NCBI RefSeq assembly: GCF_024170285.1
Contig: NZ_JALJXV010000010.1
Coordinates: 1-64,000 of the forward strand
Length of the DNA stretch: 64,000 nucleotides
From: Natronocella acetinitrilica
Lineage (GTDB): Bacteria; Pseudomonadota; Gammaproteobacteria; Nitrococcales; Aquisalimonadaceae
Direction: 5' to 3'
The stretch's first letter is position 1. Every line of letters starts with the position of its first letter. Made by a program: the position numbers and the translations under genes. Positions 20,759 through 31,622 of this stretch are shown piece by piece. The notes below the pieces were generated by a model, which saw only the letters and a list, made by a program, of their open reading frames with translations, was not told where the DNA came from and made no database searches.

Positions 20759-21958
20759 ATGCAGCCCACCCTCACCCGTATCGCCGTCGGCCTTGCCAGC
20801 ATCGTTGGCTTGCGCATGTTCGGCCTGTTTCTGGTGCTGCCGGTGTTGGCCATTTACGGGCCCGCCCTGGAGGGCGCCACACCCGCTTTGCTGGGCCTGG
20901 CTCTGGGTGCTTACGGTGCGACTCAGGCCATTTTCCAGATTCCACTGGGCTGGCTGTCGGATCGGTTCGGCCGCAAACCGGTGATTGTTTTCGGCCTGCT
21001 GATCTTTCTCGCTGGCAGCGTGCTTGCGGCAGTCTCGGATGGGGTCTGGGGCGTGATCATCGGCCGGGCGCTGCAGGGGGCCGGGGCCATTGCCGCGGCG
21101 GTGCTGGCCCTGGCAGCGGATCTCACACCGCCGGAAAAGCGCTCCCGGGTCATGGCCGCCATCGGCATCACCATTGGCGCGGCGTTCATCATTGCCCTGG
21201 TGCTGGGGCCGTTGCTGGCTGGCGCGTTTGGTCTGGCTGGCCTGTTCTGGGTGACGGCGGCGCTGGCCGTCGCGGCCATCGTGGCCCTGCTGGTGCTGGT
21301 GCCCGATCCACCGGCCCGCCGGCCACAAGTCTGGAAAGATGCCGCCCGCGGTTTTCGCGAGGCCCTTGCAGATCGCAACCTGCTGCGCCTGAACGTCGGC
21401 ATCGGCGCGCTCAATTTCTCCCTGACCGCGCTGTTTCTCGTGGTGCCGCTGGCCCTGGTGGACACCGTCGGGCTGGATGTCGGTGGGCACTGGCGGGTGT
21501 ACCTGCCGGTCCTGCTGTGCACGATCCCCGTGCTGGCCCTGGGGCTGCGACGCACGGAAAGTGCCGAGGGCGGTCGTCGGATCGCCGTGCTTTCCGGCGG
21601 GGCGGTGGCCTTGTCCCTGGCACTGCTCGCCTTCGGCAGTGGCTCCACGCTGCTTCTGGTCTGCGGCCTGTGGCTGTTTTTCTCCGGCTTCAACCTGCTT
21701 GAGGCCTGTCTCCCGGCTCTGACATCGCGCTATGCCCAGGAGCGCGTGCGGGGCAGTGCGCTGGGCGTCTACGCCACCTACCAGTTCGCGGGCGCATTTC
21801 TGGGCGGTGTCTCGGGCGGAATCGTGTTGCAGCTGGTAGGTGTGTGGGCGGTGCTCGCCATGGCTGCGCTGGCCATGACCTGGGCCACATTCGGCGTGCA
21901 GCGGCTGGTGAATCGGGAGGCCTCACCGGCGAGTGTGGGTGGCCACCGAGGCGCATGA
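20759..21958 (+). CDS. Major facilitator superfamily transporter
   Basis: The 399-residue product is an inner-membrane transporter with about 12 hydrophobic segments. The first half carries the MFS motif GWLSDRFGRKPVIVFGLL between TM2 and TM3, and QGAGAIAAAVLALAADL matches the antiporter-type motif in TM4-5. The block uvrA / divergent MFS gene / ssb is also found in Pseudomonas. That supports orthology to that drug-efflux-like carrier but not a defined substrate. Hydrophobicity falls in the last ~15 residues. Confidence 0.88.
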   Translation: MQPTLTRIAVGLASIVGLRMFGLFLVLPVLAIYGPALEGATPALLGLALGAYGATQAIFQIPLGWLSDRFGRKPVIVFGLLIFLAGSVLAAVSDGVWGVIIGRALQGAGAIAAAVLALAADLTPPEKRSRVMAAIGITIGAAFIIALVLGPLLAGAFGLAGLFWVTAALAVAAIVALLVLVPDPPARRPQVWKDAARGFREALADRNLLRLNVGIGALNFSLTALFLVVPLALVDTVGLDVGGHWRVYLPVLLCTIPVLALGLRRTESAEGGRRIAVLSGGAVALSLALLAFGSGSTLLLVCGLWLFFSGFNLLEACLPALTSRYAQERVRGSALGVYATYQFAGAFLGGVSGGIVLQLVGVWAVLAMAALAMTWATFGVQRLVNREASPASVGGHRGA

Positions 21959-22099
21959 ACCCGTCCATCGGAATGGGGTGCGGCTAACCCCCGAAGTCGG
22001 GTAGAGTACCGGGTCATCCGCGGGCGCACGAAGGCTGTGCCGTTCGCCGTCCGGGGCATGGAAGCCGCTGACCGAGCATACTGAATACTGGAGGACATC

Positions 22100-22555
22100 A
22101 TGGCGCGTGGTATCAACAAGGTCATTCTCATCGGTAACCTTGGGGTCGATCCGGAAACCCGCTACAGCCCCAACGGGGCCGCGGTGACCAACATCCGGCT
22201 GGCGACTACCGAGAGTTGGCGCGACAAGCAGAGCGGGGAGCAGCAGGAAAAGACCGAATGGCATCGCGTCGTGTGCTTCGGCAAGCTCGCCGAGATTGCT
22301 GGCGAGTACCTGCGCAAGGGTTCGAAGGTCTACATTGAGGGCCGCCTGCAGACCCGCAAGTGGCAGGGTCAGGACGGGCAGGACCGTTACACTACCGAGA
22401 TCGTCGCCAACGACATGCAGATGCTTGATGGTCGCGGCGAAGGCATGGGTGGCGGAGGTGGCGGCGGCAACCGCTCGCAGAACGCACCGAAAAAGGATCA
22501 GTCGGAAACCGCCCCCATGGACGACGGCGGTTTTGACGACGATATCCCGTTCTAG
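22100..22555 (+). CDS. ssb: Single-stranded DNA-binding protein
   Basis: This 151-residue protein has an N-terminal OB fold (about 1-110: [47 protein letters not shown]). A glycine-rich linker follows (about 113-125), and the acidic tip ends in FDDDIPF, the docking tail for repair and replication partners. It follows an AGGAC ribosome binding site. Confidence 0.98.
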   Translation: MARGINKVILIGNLGVDPETRYSPNGAAVTNIRLATTESWRDKQSGEQQEKTEWHRVVCFGKLAEIAGEYLRKGSKVYIEGRLQTRKWQGQDGQDRYTTEIVANDMQMLDGRGEGMGGGGGGGNRSQNAPKKDQSETAPMDDGGFDDDIPF

Positions 22556-22732
22556 GGCATCCTGAAACGTCGTTTTTGAAGTCGCTGGACGGTGATTACC
22601 GGTCCGGCGGCGTCAACCTTCCGCTCACCTTGATGGTCAGCGTATTCTTTCCTGTCGGCCCCTCGAAGTAGTAGGCTTTGCGCCTCTGTCGCCGCGGTGT
22701 ACGCCGCGTCCGGAGTCACCCAGGGTGTGGAC

Positions 22733-23740
22733 ATGAAGATACTGGTTACTGGTGCAGCGGGTTTCATCGGTTCCGCCGTCAGCCGCGTGTTGCTGGATCG
22801 CGGCGATACGGTTGTCGGGCTCGACGATCTCAACAACTATTACGATGTGCGCCTCAAGGAGGCGAGACTGGCGCGTCTGCAGGACGACGCCGGTTTCCAC
22901 TTCGTGAAGATGGACGTGGCGGATCGCCCCGGCATGACTGCGCTGTTTGCCGAGCAGGGTTTCGATCGCGTCGTCCATCTTGCCGCCCAGGCCGGTGTGC
23001 GCTACTCCCTCGAGAACCCCCACGCCTATGTGGACAGCAACCTGGTGGGGTTCATGAATATTCTCGAGGGCTGCCGGCACCACCAGGTGGGGCATCTGGT
23101 CTACGCGTCCAGCAGTTCCGTCTACGGTGCCAACAAGGCCATGCCCTTCTCGGTGCACCATAACGTGGACCACCCGCTGTCCATGTATGCGGCCACCAAG
23201 AAAGCCAACGAGTTGATGGCCCACACCTACTCGCACCTCTACGGCCTGCCCACTACCGGCCTTCGCTTCTTCACGGTGTACGGCCCCTGGGGCCGACCGG
23301 ACATGGCGCTGTTCCTGTTCACGCGGAAGATACTCGCGGGCGAACCCATCGACGTGTTCAATTACGGCAATCATCGCCGCGACTTCACCTATGTTGATGA
23401 CATCGTCGAAGGCGTCGTGCGCACGCTTGATCACGTGGCACCGCCCAACCCCGCCTGGGACGCCATGAAACCCGACCCCGGGACCAGCCTGGCGCCGTAT
23501 CGCGTGTACAACATCGGCAACAATCAGCCGGTGGAATTGATGCGCTATATCGAGGTGCTGGAAGACGCGTTGGGGCGCAAGGCGGAGAAGAACCTGCTGC
23601 CATTGCAGCCCGGCGATGTACCCGACACCTACGCCGACGTGGAAGACCTGGTGCAGGATGTGGATTACCGGCCGGCAACCCCGGTGGAAGAGGGCGTGCG
23701 GCGGTTCGTGGCCTGGTACCGGGAGTATTACGGGGTTTGA
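22733..23740 (+). CDS. NAD-dependent epimerase, UDP-glucuronate 4-epimerase-like
   Basis: The 335-residue product is an extended short-chain dehydrogenase. The Rossmann motif TGAAGFIGS is at residues 7-15. [17 protein letters not shown] follows it and is characteristic of UDP-glucuronate 4-epimerases. The catalytic YxxxK (YAATK, Tyr ~152) and Ser in YASSSSVYG are present, with [13 protein letters not shown] at the sugar site. It would make UDP-galacturonate from the product of the adjacent ugd. ATG 22733 is chosen because an earlier start adds an unrelated leader. Confidence 0.9.
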   Translation: MKILVTGAAGFIGSAVSRVLLDRGDTVVGLDDLNNYYDVRLKEARLARLQDDAGFHFVKMDVADRPGMTALFAEQGFDRVVHLAAQAGVRYSLENPHAYVDSNLVGFMNILEGCRHHQVGHLVYASSSSVYGANKAMPFSVHHNVDHPLSMYAATKKANELMAHTYSHLYGLPTTGLRFFTVYGPWGRPDMALFLFTRKILAGEPIDVFNYGNHRRDFTYVDDIVEGVVRTLDHVAPPNPAWDAMKPDPGTSLAPYRVYNIGNNQPVELMRYIEVLEDALGRKAEKNLLPLQPGDVPDTYADVEDLVQDVDYRPATPVEEGVRRFVAWYREYYGV

Positions 23741-23814
23741 TCAGCGCCGGGGTGCCGGCGCTTGAGCGAACCGCCCCTGTTAAATACAAACGACTGAAAT
23801 AACGCGGAATAACC

Positions 23815-25164
23815 ATGAAAATTACCATCTTCGGCAGCGGCTATGTCGGCCTTGTCACCGGAACCTGTCTGGCGGATGCAGGCAACGACGTGCTCTGCGT
23901 GGACGTGGACCAGGCCAAGGTTGATCGGCTGAACCGCGGTGAGGTGCCGATCCATGAGCCGGGGCTTGATGATCTCATTGCCCGCAACCGCGAAGCCGGT
24001 CGGCTGCGCTTCACCACCGATGTCAGTCAGGCGGTGGCCCATGGCCTCATGCAGTTCATCGCCGTGGGTACGCCGCCGGATGAGGATGGCTCAGCGGATC
24101 TCCAGTATGTGCTGGCGGTGGCCCGCTCCATCGGCCAGCACATCGATGATTACCGGGTGGTGGTCAACAAGTCCACCGTGCCCGTGGGCACCGCCGACCG
24201 GGTGCGCGAGGCACTGGAGAGCACCATGGCCGAGCGCGGTGTCAGCCTGCCCTACAGCGTGGTCTCCAACCCCGAGTTCCTGAAGGAAGGCGCGGCCATC
24301 GCCGACTTCATGAAGCCGGATCGTATCGTTGTCGGTAGCGATGACGACAAGGCGACGCGGCTGATGCGGGAGCTCTACCGGCCGTTCAGCCGCAGTCACG
24401 AGAAGCTCATCGTCATGGATGTGCGCTCTGCAGAGCTCACCAAGTATGCCGCCAACGCCATGCTCGCCACGAAGATCAGCTTCATGAACGAGCTCTCCGG
24501 TCTGGCCGAGCGTCTTGGCGCCGATATCGAAGCCGTGCGCAACGGCATCGGTTCTGACCCCCGGATCGGTTACCACTTCATCTACCCGGGTTGCGGCTAC
24601 GGTGGCTCGTGCTTCCCCAAGGACGTCAAGGCGCTGGCCCGTACGGCGCGGGGTGTGGACTACGAGCCCTTGGTCCTGGATGCGGTGGAAGCCGTGAACG
24701 CCAGGCAGAAGGGTGTGCTGTTCCAGCGAATCAGCGACCATTTCCATGGCGATCTGAGCGGACGGGTGATCGCCCTCTGGGGGCTTGCCTTCAAGCCCAA
24801 CACCGATGACATGCGCGAGGCACCCAGCCGTGCCCTGATGGAGGCCCTGTGGGAGGCTGGCGCCCGGGTGCAGGCCCATGACCCGGAGTCCATGGATGAA
24901 ACCCGGCGCATCTACGGCGAGCGGGACGACCTGCGCCTGTGCGAAACGCCGTATGACACGCTGACCGGTGCTGATGTGCTGGCAATCTGCACCGAGTGGC
25001 AAGTCTTTCGCAGCCCGGATTTCGGCCGTCTGCGCAAGGATCTGAAAAGCCCTGTCATTTTTGACGGGCGCAACCTGTACGACCCACGCACGCTGGTGGA
25101 TCACGGCTTTACCTATTACGCCATGGGGCGTGGAGATAGCGTGCGGCAGCGCACTACAAAATAA
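23815..25164 (+). CDS. ugd: UDP-glucose 6-dehydrogenase
   Basis: This 449-residue enzyme oxidises UDP-glucose to UDP-glucuronate with two NAD+. The N-terminal Rossmann domain starts [20 protein letters not shown]. The catalytic cysteine (residue ~266) is in [14 protein letters not shown]. Lys in the [13 protein letters not shown] helix and the C-terminal UDP-binding domain ([17 protein letters not shown]) are present. With galU downstream and the epimerase upstream it forms a complete glucose-1-phosphate to UDP-uronate route. Confidence 0.97.
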   Translation: MKITIFGSGYVGLVTGTCLADAGNDVLCVDVDQAKVDRLNRGEVPIHEPGLDDLIARNREAGRLRFTTDVSQAVAHGLMQFIAVGTPPDEDGSADLQYVLAVARSIGQHIDDYRVVVNKSTVPVGTADRVREALESTMAERGVSLPYSVVSNPEFLKEGAAIADFMKPDRIVVGSDDDKATRLMRELYRPFSRSHEKLIVMDVRSAELTKYAANAMLATKISFMNELSGLAERLGADIEAVRNGIGSDPRIGYHFIYPGCGYGGSCFPKDVKALARTARGVDYEPLVLDAVEAVNARQKGVLFQRISDHFHGDLSGRVIALWGLAFKPNTDDMREAPSRALMEALWEAGARVQAHDPESMDETRRIYGERDDLRLCETPYDTLTGADVLAICTEWQVFRSPDFGRLRKDLKSPVIFDGRNLYDPRTLVDHGFTYYAMGRGDSVRQRTTK

Positions 25165-25242
25165 CTACATAATGCGGCAGACTGCGCGAAAGCGAAGCGC
25201 GCAGGCGCCTCGTATCGCGATAAAGGGTGGAATAACGTCGAC

Positions 25243-26871
25243 ATGGCGCAATGGACGCGGCTTCGTGCAGTGGCGGCATCCCTTGGGGAGACACGCATCA
25301 GTACACTGTTCCGGCACGATCCGGAGCGGGTAGGGCGCTACGCCGTCACCCTGGACGACCTCCACCTCGATTATTCCAAGCACCTGCTCGATGACGACGC
25401 CCGCCGTGGCCTCCTTCAGCTTGCCGAGGCAGTGGACCTGCGCCAGCGGATCGATGGGCTGTTCAGCGGGGCCGAGGTCAACAACACCGAGCGGCGGCCC
25501 GCCCTGCATACCCTGATGCGGGAGTGCGACCCCGGCGCCAAGGTGGAAGTCGACGGCGTCAACCTGGTACCTACGGTATTTGCGCAACGGCAACGCCTGC
25601 AGGAGTTCGTCACCGGATTCGAGCGCGGTACCTTGCGGGGCGTGACCGGCAAGCGCCTGGATACGGTGGTCAACCTGGGCGTTGGCGGTTCGGATCTGGG
25701 TGCAGTGATGGCGTCGCACGCGCTGGCCGGCTACCACCGCCCCGGAGTCACCACCCATTTCGTTTCCGGCATGGACGGGGTGCAGCTGGCGGATGTGCTG
25801 GCCACCGTGGACCCGGCGCGCACGCTGTTCATCATCTCCTCCAAGTCTTTCAGCACCCCCGATACCTTCGGCAATGCCCAAGTGATGCGCCGTTGGCTGG
25901 AAGACAGGCTCGGCCCGCGGGCGGTTGCCGTGCATGTGGTGGCGATCTCCAGCAAGCCCGAGGCCATGACTGCCTGGGGCATCGCCGATGACCATCAATT
26001 CCTCATGGGCGAGTGGGTCGGTGGGCGTTATTCCGTCTCATCCGCTGTCGGGCTGCCCCTGGCGCTGACCATCGGCTGGTCGCAATTCAGCGAGTTCCTC
26101 GCTGGCATGCATCGCATGGATCGCCACTTCCGCGAGGCGCCTTTCGAGCAGAACATGCCGGTGATCATGGGCCTGCTGGCAGTGTGGCACCGCAATTGCC
26201 TGGATACCCATGGCCATGTGGTGCTGCCCTATGATCATCGTTTCGGGCGATTCCCGGCCTATCTGCAGCAACTCGATATGGAATCCAACGGCAAATCGGT
26301 GCGTCGCGATGGCTCACCGGTGAGCGTGCCTACGGCACCCCTGCTGCTCGGTGAGTTCGGCGGCAATGCCCAGCATTCGTTCCTGCAGCTGATTCATCAG
26401 GGGATGGAGCGGGTGACCGTGGATTTTCTGCTCCCCGCCCAGGGTTCTGGTGGCAGCGAGGGGCAGCAGGATCTCACCCTGGCCAACGGGCTCGCCCAGG
26501 CCCAGGCGCTGATGGAAGGGCGCGACGAGGCCGCCATGACCGTCGCCATGCAGGCCGCAGGCCTGTCGCCGGAGCGTATCGAAGCCTTGCTGCCGCATCG
26601 TACCCAACCCGGCAACGTATCCAGCAGTACACTGGTTTTTCCGCGGGTCGACCCGCATCATCTGGGCATGCTGATGGCCTTGTACGAGCACCGGGTGTTC
26701 GTGCAGTCGGTGGTCTGGGACATCAACCCCTTTGATCAATGGGGGGTCGAACTGGGCAAGCTGATGGCGGACGATCTCATCGATGCCGTCGCCGGCCGTG
26801 CCGAACCACCCGCCGAGGTGGATGCCTCGACGGCGGCGCTGATCAGGCGCCTGAGGCGTTACCGGGAGTAG
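25243..26871 (+). CDS. pgi: Glucose-6-phosphate isomerase
   Basis: This 542-residue cytosolic enzyme interconverts glucose-6-phosphate and fructose-6-phosphate. Diagnostic segments are VNLGVGGSDLGAVMASHAL, the phosphate-binding SKSFSTPDTFGNAQVM, the signature GRFPAYLQQLDMESNGKSV, and the C-terminal NPFDQWGVELGKLMADDL. The placement between ugd and galU suggests a role in feeding hexose phosphate into nucleotide-sugar synthesis as well as glycolysis. Confidence 0.97.
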   Translation: MAQWTRLRAVAASLGETRISTLFRHDPERVGRYAVTLDDLHLDYSKHLLDDDARRGLLQLAEAVDLRQRIDGLFSGAEVNNTERRPALHTLMRECDPGAKVEVDGVNLVPTVFAQRQRLQEFVTGFERGTLRGVTGKRLDTVVNLGVGGSDLGAVMASHALAGYHRPGVTTHFVSGMDGVQLADVLATVDPARTLFIISSKSFSTPDTFGNAQVMRRWLEDRLGPRAVAVHVVAISSKPEAMTAWGIADDHQFLMGEWVGGRYSVSSAVGLPLALTIGWSQFSEFLAGMHRMDRHFREAPFEQNMPVIMGLLAVWHRNCLDTHGHVVLPYDHRFGRFPAYLQQLDMESNGKSVRRDGSPVSVPTAPLLLGEFGGNAQHSFLQLIHQGMERVTVDFLLPAQGSGGSEGQQDLTLANGLAQAQALMEGRDEAAMTVAMQAAGLSPERIEALLPHRTQPGNVSSSTLVFPRVDPHHLGMLMALYEHRVFVQSVVWDINPFDQWGVELGKLMADDLIDAVAGRAEPPAEVDASTAALIRRLRRYRE

Positions 26872-26955
26872 GCAGCGCGGTCTTGCCCGTTGATTCCGGG
26901 CACACGTATGGTAGCGCGCATCCGGTATTTCACATGACAACGACGGGGGCTTTCC

Positions 26956-27834
26956 ATGACCTACCGCATCCGCAAGGCAGTTTTTCCAGTCGCGGGCCTG
27001 GGTACACGCTTTTTGCCCGCCACCAAGGCGAGCCCGAAGGAAATGCTGCCGGTGGTGGACAAGCCGCTGATCCAGTACGCGGTGGAAGAGGCCGTGGCGG
27101 CCGGCATCGACACCATGGTCTTCGTCACCGGGCGAACCAAGCGTGCCATCGAGGACCACTTCGATACCGCCTATGAGCTGGAAGTCGAGCTGCGCAACAA
27201 GAAGAAGGAGCGCATGCTGGAGATCGTCAAGAGTACGGTGCCGGCGAACGTCAATTGCATTTACATCCGACAGGGCGAGGCGCTGGGTCTCGGCCATGCA
27301 GTTGGTTGCGCCCGCCCGGTTGTCGGCAATGAGCCGTTCGCCGTCATTCTGGCCGATGACCTCATCGATGGTCACGGTCAGCAGGTGCTGTCGCAGATGA
27401 CGAAGGAGTTCGAACACCTGCAGAGTTCTCTGCTCGGCGTCGAGCGGGTTCCCGAGTCGGAGACCGACAAGTACGGTGTGGTCAGTGCAGAAGAGATGCA
27501 CGATGGCATCGCCCGGGTTCACGGTATCGTGGAGAAGCCCAAGCCGGCGGATGCACCGTCGAACCTCGCCGTGGTGGGGCGCTACATCCTGACGCCACGC
27601 ATTTTTGACCTGCTGGCAAGCACCGACCCCGACAGCCGTGGCGAGATTCAGCTCACTGACGCCATCGCCACACTGCTGCGCTACGAGGCGGTCTATGCCC
27701 ATGAGTTCACCGGCACCCGCTATGACTGCGGCAGCAAGCTGGGGTATCTCAAGGCGACGCTGGAATATGGCCTCAAGCATCCGGAACTCGGCGAAGAGTT
27801 CCGCGCCTATCTGCACTCCAGGGATTGGGCCTGA
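26956..27834 (+). CDS. galU: UTP--glucose-1-phosphate uridylyltransferase
   Basis: This 292-residue enzyme makes UDP-glucose. The nucleotidyltransferase motif [20 protein letters not shown] and [12 protein letters not shown] lie at the N-terminus. [26 protein letters not shown] and [15 protein letters not shown] follow as in the family. It is the last gene of the four-gene nucleotide-sugar run. No terminator is evident in the 236 bases that follow. Confidence 0.97.
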   Translation: MTYRIRKAVFPVAGLGTRFLPATKASPKEMLPVVDKPLIQYAVEEAVAAGIDTMVFVTGRTKRAIEDHFDTAYELEVELRNKKKERMLEIVKSTVPANVNCIYIRQGEALGLGHAVGCARPVVGNEPFAVILADDLIDGHGQQVLSQMTKEFEHLQSSLLGVERVPESETDKYGVVSAEEMHDGIARVHGIVEKPKPADAPSNLAVVGRYILTPRIFDLLASTDPDSRGEIQLTDAIATLLRYEAVYAHEFTGTRYDCGSKLGYLKATLEYGLKHPELGEEFRAYLHSRDWA

Positions 27835-28070
27835 GCGGACTCGGCGCATAGATCGTTGCGCCATGAGCACATGGCGATCGCGTCTTTCGGCGTGGCGCGC
27901 CGGGCGGTAAGGTAGCGCCTCCCGGAAAGCCATTGGCTCTCTGGGGTTATGCCGGGTCTCCCGGTTCTGTTTCTGGCTCTCTCGCAGCGTGGCAGGTTCC
28001 CCCGGCGCTTCCTTAAAGGTGCAGCGGTGACTGCTACGCTGTGTGTCGTTGTTGTCCGGAGTGCTGCATC

Positions 28071-29840
28071 GTGGCCTGGGAAGCCTGGTTGACCGTCAGT
28101 GTGGTGATCGGCGTGCTTGGTGTGCTGAGCGTGACGCGTCTTGCGCCGGACATGGTCTTTCTGGCGGGGCTGACGGTGTTGCTGGTGGCCGGCGTACTGA
28201 CGCCGTCGGAGGCCTTCGGCGGCCTGGCCAACCAGGGCTTGATCACCGTTGCGGTGCTCTACGTGGTGGTGGCCGGCCTGGAGCAGACCGGCGGCATCCA
28301 CTGGATCGTGCATCGCATACTGGGCAAGCCCCGGTCACTGGCCCATGCGCAGGTGCGGGTGATGAGCCCGGTGGCTTTTCTCAGCGCCTTCCTCAATAAC
28401 ACCCCGGTAGTGGCGATGCTGATTCCGGCGGTGAGCGCCTGGGCACGCAAGTTCAACCTGCCCGCCTCGCGGTTGATGATCCCGCTCAGCTACGCCGCTA
28501 TCCTGGGTGGCACCTGCACGCTGATCGGCACCAGCACCAACCTCGTCATCAATGGCCTCATCCTCGAGCGTACCCCGGATGACGGCCTGCGTATGTTCGA
28601 CCTGGCCTGGGTCGGAGTGCCGGTGGCCATCGTCGGCATGGGCTTCATCCTGCTGACCAGCCGCTGGCTGTTGCCCGATCGCCGGCCGGCGTTGAGTCAG
28701 CTGGGTGATCCCAGGGAATACAGCGTCGAGATGCTGGTGGACAAGGATGGCCCGCTGGTGGGGCGCACCATCGAAGAAGGCGGGCTGCGTCACCTCACCG
28801 GCATGTTCCTGGCGGAAATCGATCGCGACGGTGACGTGCTGCCCGCGGTCTCGCCCCAGGAGCGGCTGCGATCCGGTGATCGCCTGGTGTTCGTGGGCAT
28901 CGTCGAGTCCGTCGTCGAACTGCAGAAAATCCGCGGCCTCACCCCGGCCACGGATCAGGTCTTCAAGCTGCACGGTCAGCGCCACAATCGCACCCTGGTC
29001 GAGGCCGTGGTGTCCGGCAGTTGCCCGGTGGTGGGCAAGAGCATTAGGGAGGGGCAGTTCCGCAGCCACTACGATGCGGTGGTGATCGCGGTTGCCCGTA
29101 ACGGCGAGCGGCTGCGACAGAAGGTCGGCGATATCGTGCTGCAGCCAGGTGACACCCTGCTGCTGGAGACCCGCTCGGCTTTCGCCGAGCAGCAGAGCAA
29201 CAACCGCGATTTTTTCCTGATCAGCCCCATCGCCGACTCCGCACCGCCGCGCCATGACCGCGCGCCCATTGCCATTGGCCTGCTCACAGTCATGGTGGCC
29301 ACGGTGAGCATGGGCTGGCTGTCCATGCTCGAGGGCGCGCTGCTGGCGGCCGCCGGCATGTTGCTGACCCGCTGCTGTACGGTGGATCGGGCGCGGCGCA
29401 GCATCGACTGGTCGGTGCTGCTTGTCATCGCCGCCGCCTTCGGCCTGGGCATGGCGCTGGACAAGACCGGTGTTGCCACAGGTGTCGCGAAGACAGTGGT
29501 CGGGCTGACTGGAGACGGCGCATGGGTTAACCTTGCCACCATTTATTTGCTGACGGCGATATTCACGGCGGTCATAACGAATAATGCCGCCGCCGTGCTG
29601 ATGTTCCCGATTGCCTACGCGGTATCCGGGGACCTGGGGCTCAACTTCCTGCCCTTCGCCATTGCCGTGATGCTGGCGGCGTCCGCCAGTTTCGCCACCC
29701 CCATCGGCTATCAGACCAACCTGATGGTCTACGGCCCCGGCGGCTACCGGTTCGCGGATTTTCTGCGCATCGGCCTGCCGCTGAACCTCATTACCGGGCT
29801 GGTGGCGGTGCTGGTGATACCGCTGGTGTGGAATTTCTGA
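28071..29840 (+). CDS. SLC13-family permease with TrkA-C domains, probable sulfate transporter
   Basis: The 589-residue inner-membrane carrier has N-terminal hydrophobic segments from residue ~5, with FLNNTPVVAMLIPAV and GTCTLIGTSTNLVINGL, the hallmark hairpins of the divalent anion/sodium symporter group. Two TrkA-C (RCK-C) modules sit in the central cytoplasmic loop (about 215-285 and 300-375). The C-terminal half repeats the transport fold (FTAVITNNAAAVLMFPIAYA, TPIGYQTNLMVYGPGG). The start is a GTG at 28071 preceded by GGAG; the open frame 30 bases further up gives an implausible cysteine-rich leader. Placement before Sat-CysC and cysQ points to sulfate. Confidence 0.85.
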   Translation: MAWEAWLTVSVVIGVLGVLSVTRLAPDMVFLAGLTVLLVAGVLTPSEAFGGLANQGLITVAVLYVVVAGLEQTGGIHWIVHRILGKPRSLAHAQVRVMSPVAFLSAFLNNTPVVAMLIPAVSAWARKFNLPASRLMIPLSYAAILGGTCTLIGTSTNLVINGLILERTPDDGLRMFDLAWVGVPVAIVGMGFILLTSRWLLPDRRPALSQLGDPREYSVEMLVDKDGPLVGRTIEEGGLRHLTGMFLAEIDRDGDVLPAVSPQERLRSGDRLVFVGIVESVVELQKIRGLTPATDQVFKLHGQRHNRTLVEAVVSGSCPVVGKSIREGQFRSHYDAVVIAVARNGERLRQKVGDIVLQPGDTLLLETRSAFAEQQSNNRDFFLISPIADSAPPRHDRAPIAIGLLTVMVATVSMGWLSMLEGALLAAAGMLLTRCCTVDRARRSIDWSVLLVIAAAFGLGMALDKTGVATGVAKTVVGLTGDGAWVNLATIYLLTAIFTAVITNNAAAVLMFPIAYAVSGDLGLNFLPFAIAVMLAASASFATPIGYQTNLMVYGPGGYRFADFLRIGLPLNLITGLVAVLVIPLVWNF

Positions 29841-29863
29841 ATCGTTAGACCGGGAGACTCGTC

Positions 29864-31588
29864 ATGACCGCATCCGACATCACGCCGCCCCATGGCGGCA
29901 CCCTGAAAGAGCTCATCGTCTCGCCGGAGCGGTTGGACGCGCTCAAGGCCGAGGCGGTGGATCTCCCCTCCTGGGATCTCACAGCCCGTCAGGTCTGCGA
30001 TGCCGAACTGTTGCTGAACGGCGGTTTCTCGCCGCTCGAGGGCTTCCTGACCGAGGCCGATTACACTGCCGTCTGCGAACGCATGCGCCTTGCTGATGAC
30101 AGCCTCTGGCCCATCCCCATCAACCTGGACGTCACCGAGGCGTTTGCCGAGACGCTGGAGCCCGGTAGCCGGATTGCCCTGCGGCACCCCGAGGGAATGG
30201 TACTTGCCATCATGACGGTGGAAGACCTCTACCGCCCCGACTTCAAGAAGGAGGCGGAGCAGGTCTACGGTGCCGCCGATCCGGCGCATCCGGAAGTCTT
30301 CCGGCTCATGCACCAGACCAACCCTGTCTACGTCGGTGGGCGCCTGGAAGGTCTGGAACTGCCGCCGCACCACACTTTCAAGCAATTGCGGCACACTCCC
30401 AGGGAGCTGCGCGACTGGTTCACCAAGATGGGTTGGAACAGCGTTGTCGCCTTCCAGACCCGCAACCCCATGCATCGCGCCCACGTGGAGCTGGCCAAGC
30501 GGGCCTCGCAGAAGGGTGAAGCCAACCTGCTGATCCACCCGGTGGTGGGCATGACCAAGCCCGGCGATGTGGACTACTTCGTGCGGGTGCGCTGTTATCA
30601 GGAGGTGGTGCGCCACTTTCCGGAGCAGACCACGGCGCTGTCGCTGCTGCCCCTGGCCATGCGCATGGGTGGCCCGCGTGAAGCCGTGTGGCACGCCATC
30701 ATTCGCAAGAACTATGGCTGCGCGCGGTTTATCGTCGGGCGCGATCACGCCGGTCCGGGCAAGAACAGCCATGGCGAGGATTTCTACGGCCCCTACGAGG
30801 CCCAGGACCTGGTGGAACGCCATCAGGAGGAACTCGGCATCGCCATGCAGCCTTTCGAGGAAATGGTCTACGTCGAGGACATGGCGCAGTACGTGCCCCG
30901 CTCCGAGGTGCCTGAAGAAGCCCGTGTGCTGAATATTTCCGGTACCGAACTGCGCCGTCGCCTGCGCGAGGGGCTGGAGATTCCCGAGTGGTTCTCCTAT
31001 CCGGAGGTGATCACCCGCCTGCGTCAGGCCTTCCCACCCAAGCGGGAACAGGGTTTCACGGTGTTCTTTACAGGACTCTCCGGCAGCGGCAAGTCCACCA
31101 TCGCCAACGTGCTGGTGGCCAAGCTCATGGAGCTTGGCACCCGGCCGGTGACCCTGCTTGACGGCGATCTGGTGCGCAAGCACCTGTCCAGCGAGCTCGG
31201 CTTCTCCAAGGAACACCGGGAGATCAACATCAAGCGCATCGGTTATGTGGCCAGTGAGATCACCAAGAACCGGGGTGTGGCCATTTGTGCACCCATCGCC
31301 CCCTACACGTCGACCCGCCGCGAGGTGCGGGAGATGATCAGCCAGTATGGTGGTTTCGTCGAGGTGCATGTGGCGACGCCACTGGAGGTGTGCGAAGAGC
31401 GGGATCGCAAGGGTCTTTATGCCAAGGCCCGGGCCGGTTTGATCAAGCAGTTCACCGGGATCGACGATCCCTACCAGGCGCCGGAGAATCCGGAGGTGGT
31501 GGTGGATACCTCCCAGTTCACTGCCGACGAACTGGCGCAGCAGATCATCCTGCATCTGGAGAAGCAGGGGTTTATCGATCTCCAGTAG
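29864..31588 (+). CDS. Bifunctional sulfate adenylyltransferase / adenylylsulfate kinase
   Basis: The 574-residue fusion makes PAPS from sulfate in two steps. Residues 1-390 are ATP sulfurylase of the monomeric SAT type, with the HxxH motif in RNPMHRAHVEL (~201-211), GRDHAGPGKNSHGEDFYG, and ISGTELRRRLREG. Residues ~395-574 are APS kinase, with the P-loop GLSGSGKSTIANVL (~404-417), DGDLVRKHLSSELGFSKEHR and ITKNRGVAICAPIAPY. This SAT family is distinct from heterodimeric CysDN. It is co-directional with and closely spaced to the SLC13 permease (23 bases) and cysQ (34 bases). Confidence 0.95.
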   Translation: MTASDITPPHGGTLKELIVSPERLDALKAEAVDLPSWDLTARQVCDAELLLNGGFSPLEGFLTEADYTAVCERMRLADDSLWPIPINLDVTEAFAETLEPGSRIALRHPEGMVLAIMTVEDLYRPDFKKEAEQVYGAADPAHPEVFRLMHQTNPVYVGGRLEGLELPPHHTFKQLRHTPRELRDWFTKMGWNSVVAFQTRNPMHRAHVELAKRASQKGEANLLIHPVVGMTKPGDVDYFVRVRCYQEVVRHFPEQTTALSLLPLAMRMGGPREAVWHAIIRKNYGCARFIVGRDHAGPGKNSHGEDFYGPYEAQDLVERHQEELGIAMQPFEEMVYVEDMAQYVPRSEVPEEARVLNISGTELRRRLREGLEIPEWFSYPEVITRLRQAFPPKREQGFTVFFTGLSGSGKSTIANVLVAKLMELGTRPVTLLDGDLVRKHLSSELGFSKEHREINIKRIGYVASEITKNRGVAICAPIAPYTSTRREVREMISQYGGFVEVHVATPLEVCEERDRKGLYAKARAGLIKQFTGIDDPYQAPENPEVVVDTSQFTADELAQQIILHLEKQGFIDLQ

Positions 31589-31622
31589 CCTGATTGCTGC
31601 GCTGGAGACAACAGGAGGCATC

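Noticed and set aside
26314-27933. 539-codon minus-strand frame opposite pgi and galU
   Set aside because: It crosses two genuine genes in antisense and looks like composition-driven open frame.
27835-28070. c-di-GMP (GEMM) riboswitch before the SLC13 gene, suggested by CGGTAAGGTAGCG
   Set aside because: The short similarity is not accompanied by the two-helix GEMM core or the conserved joining sequences.
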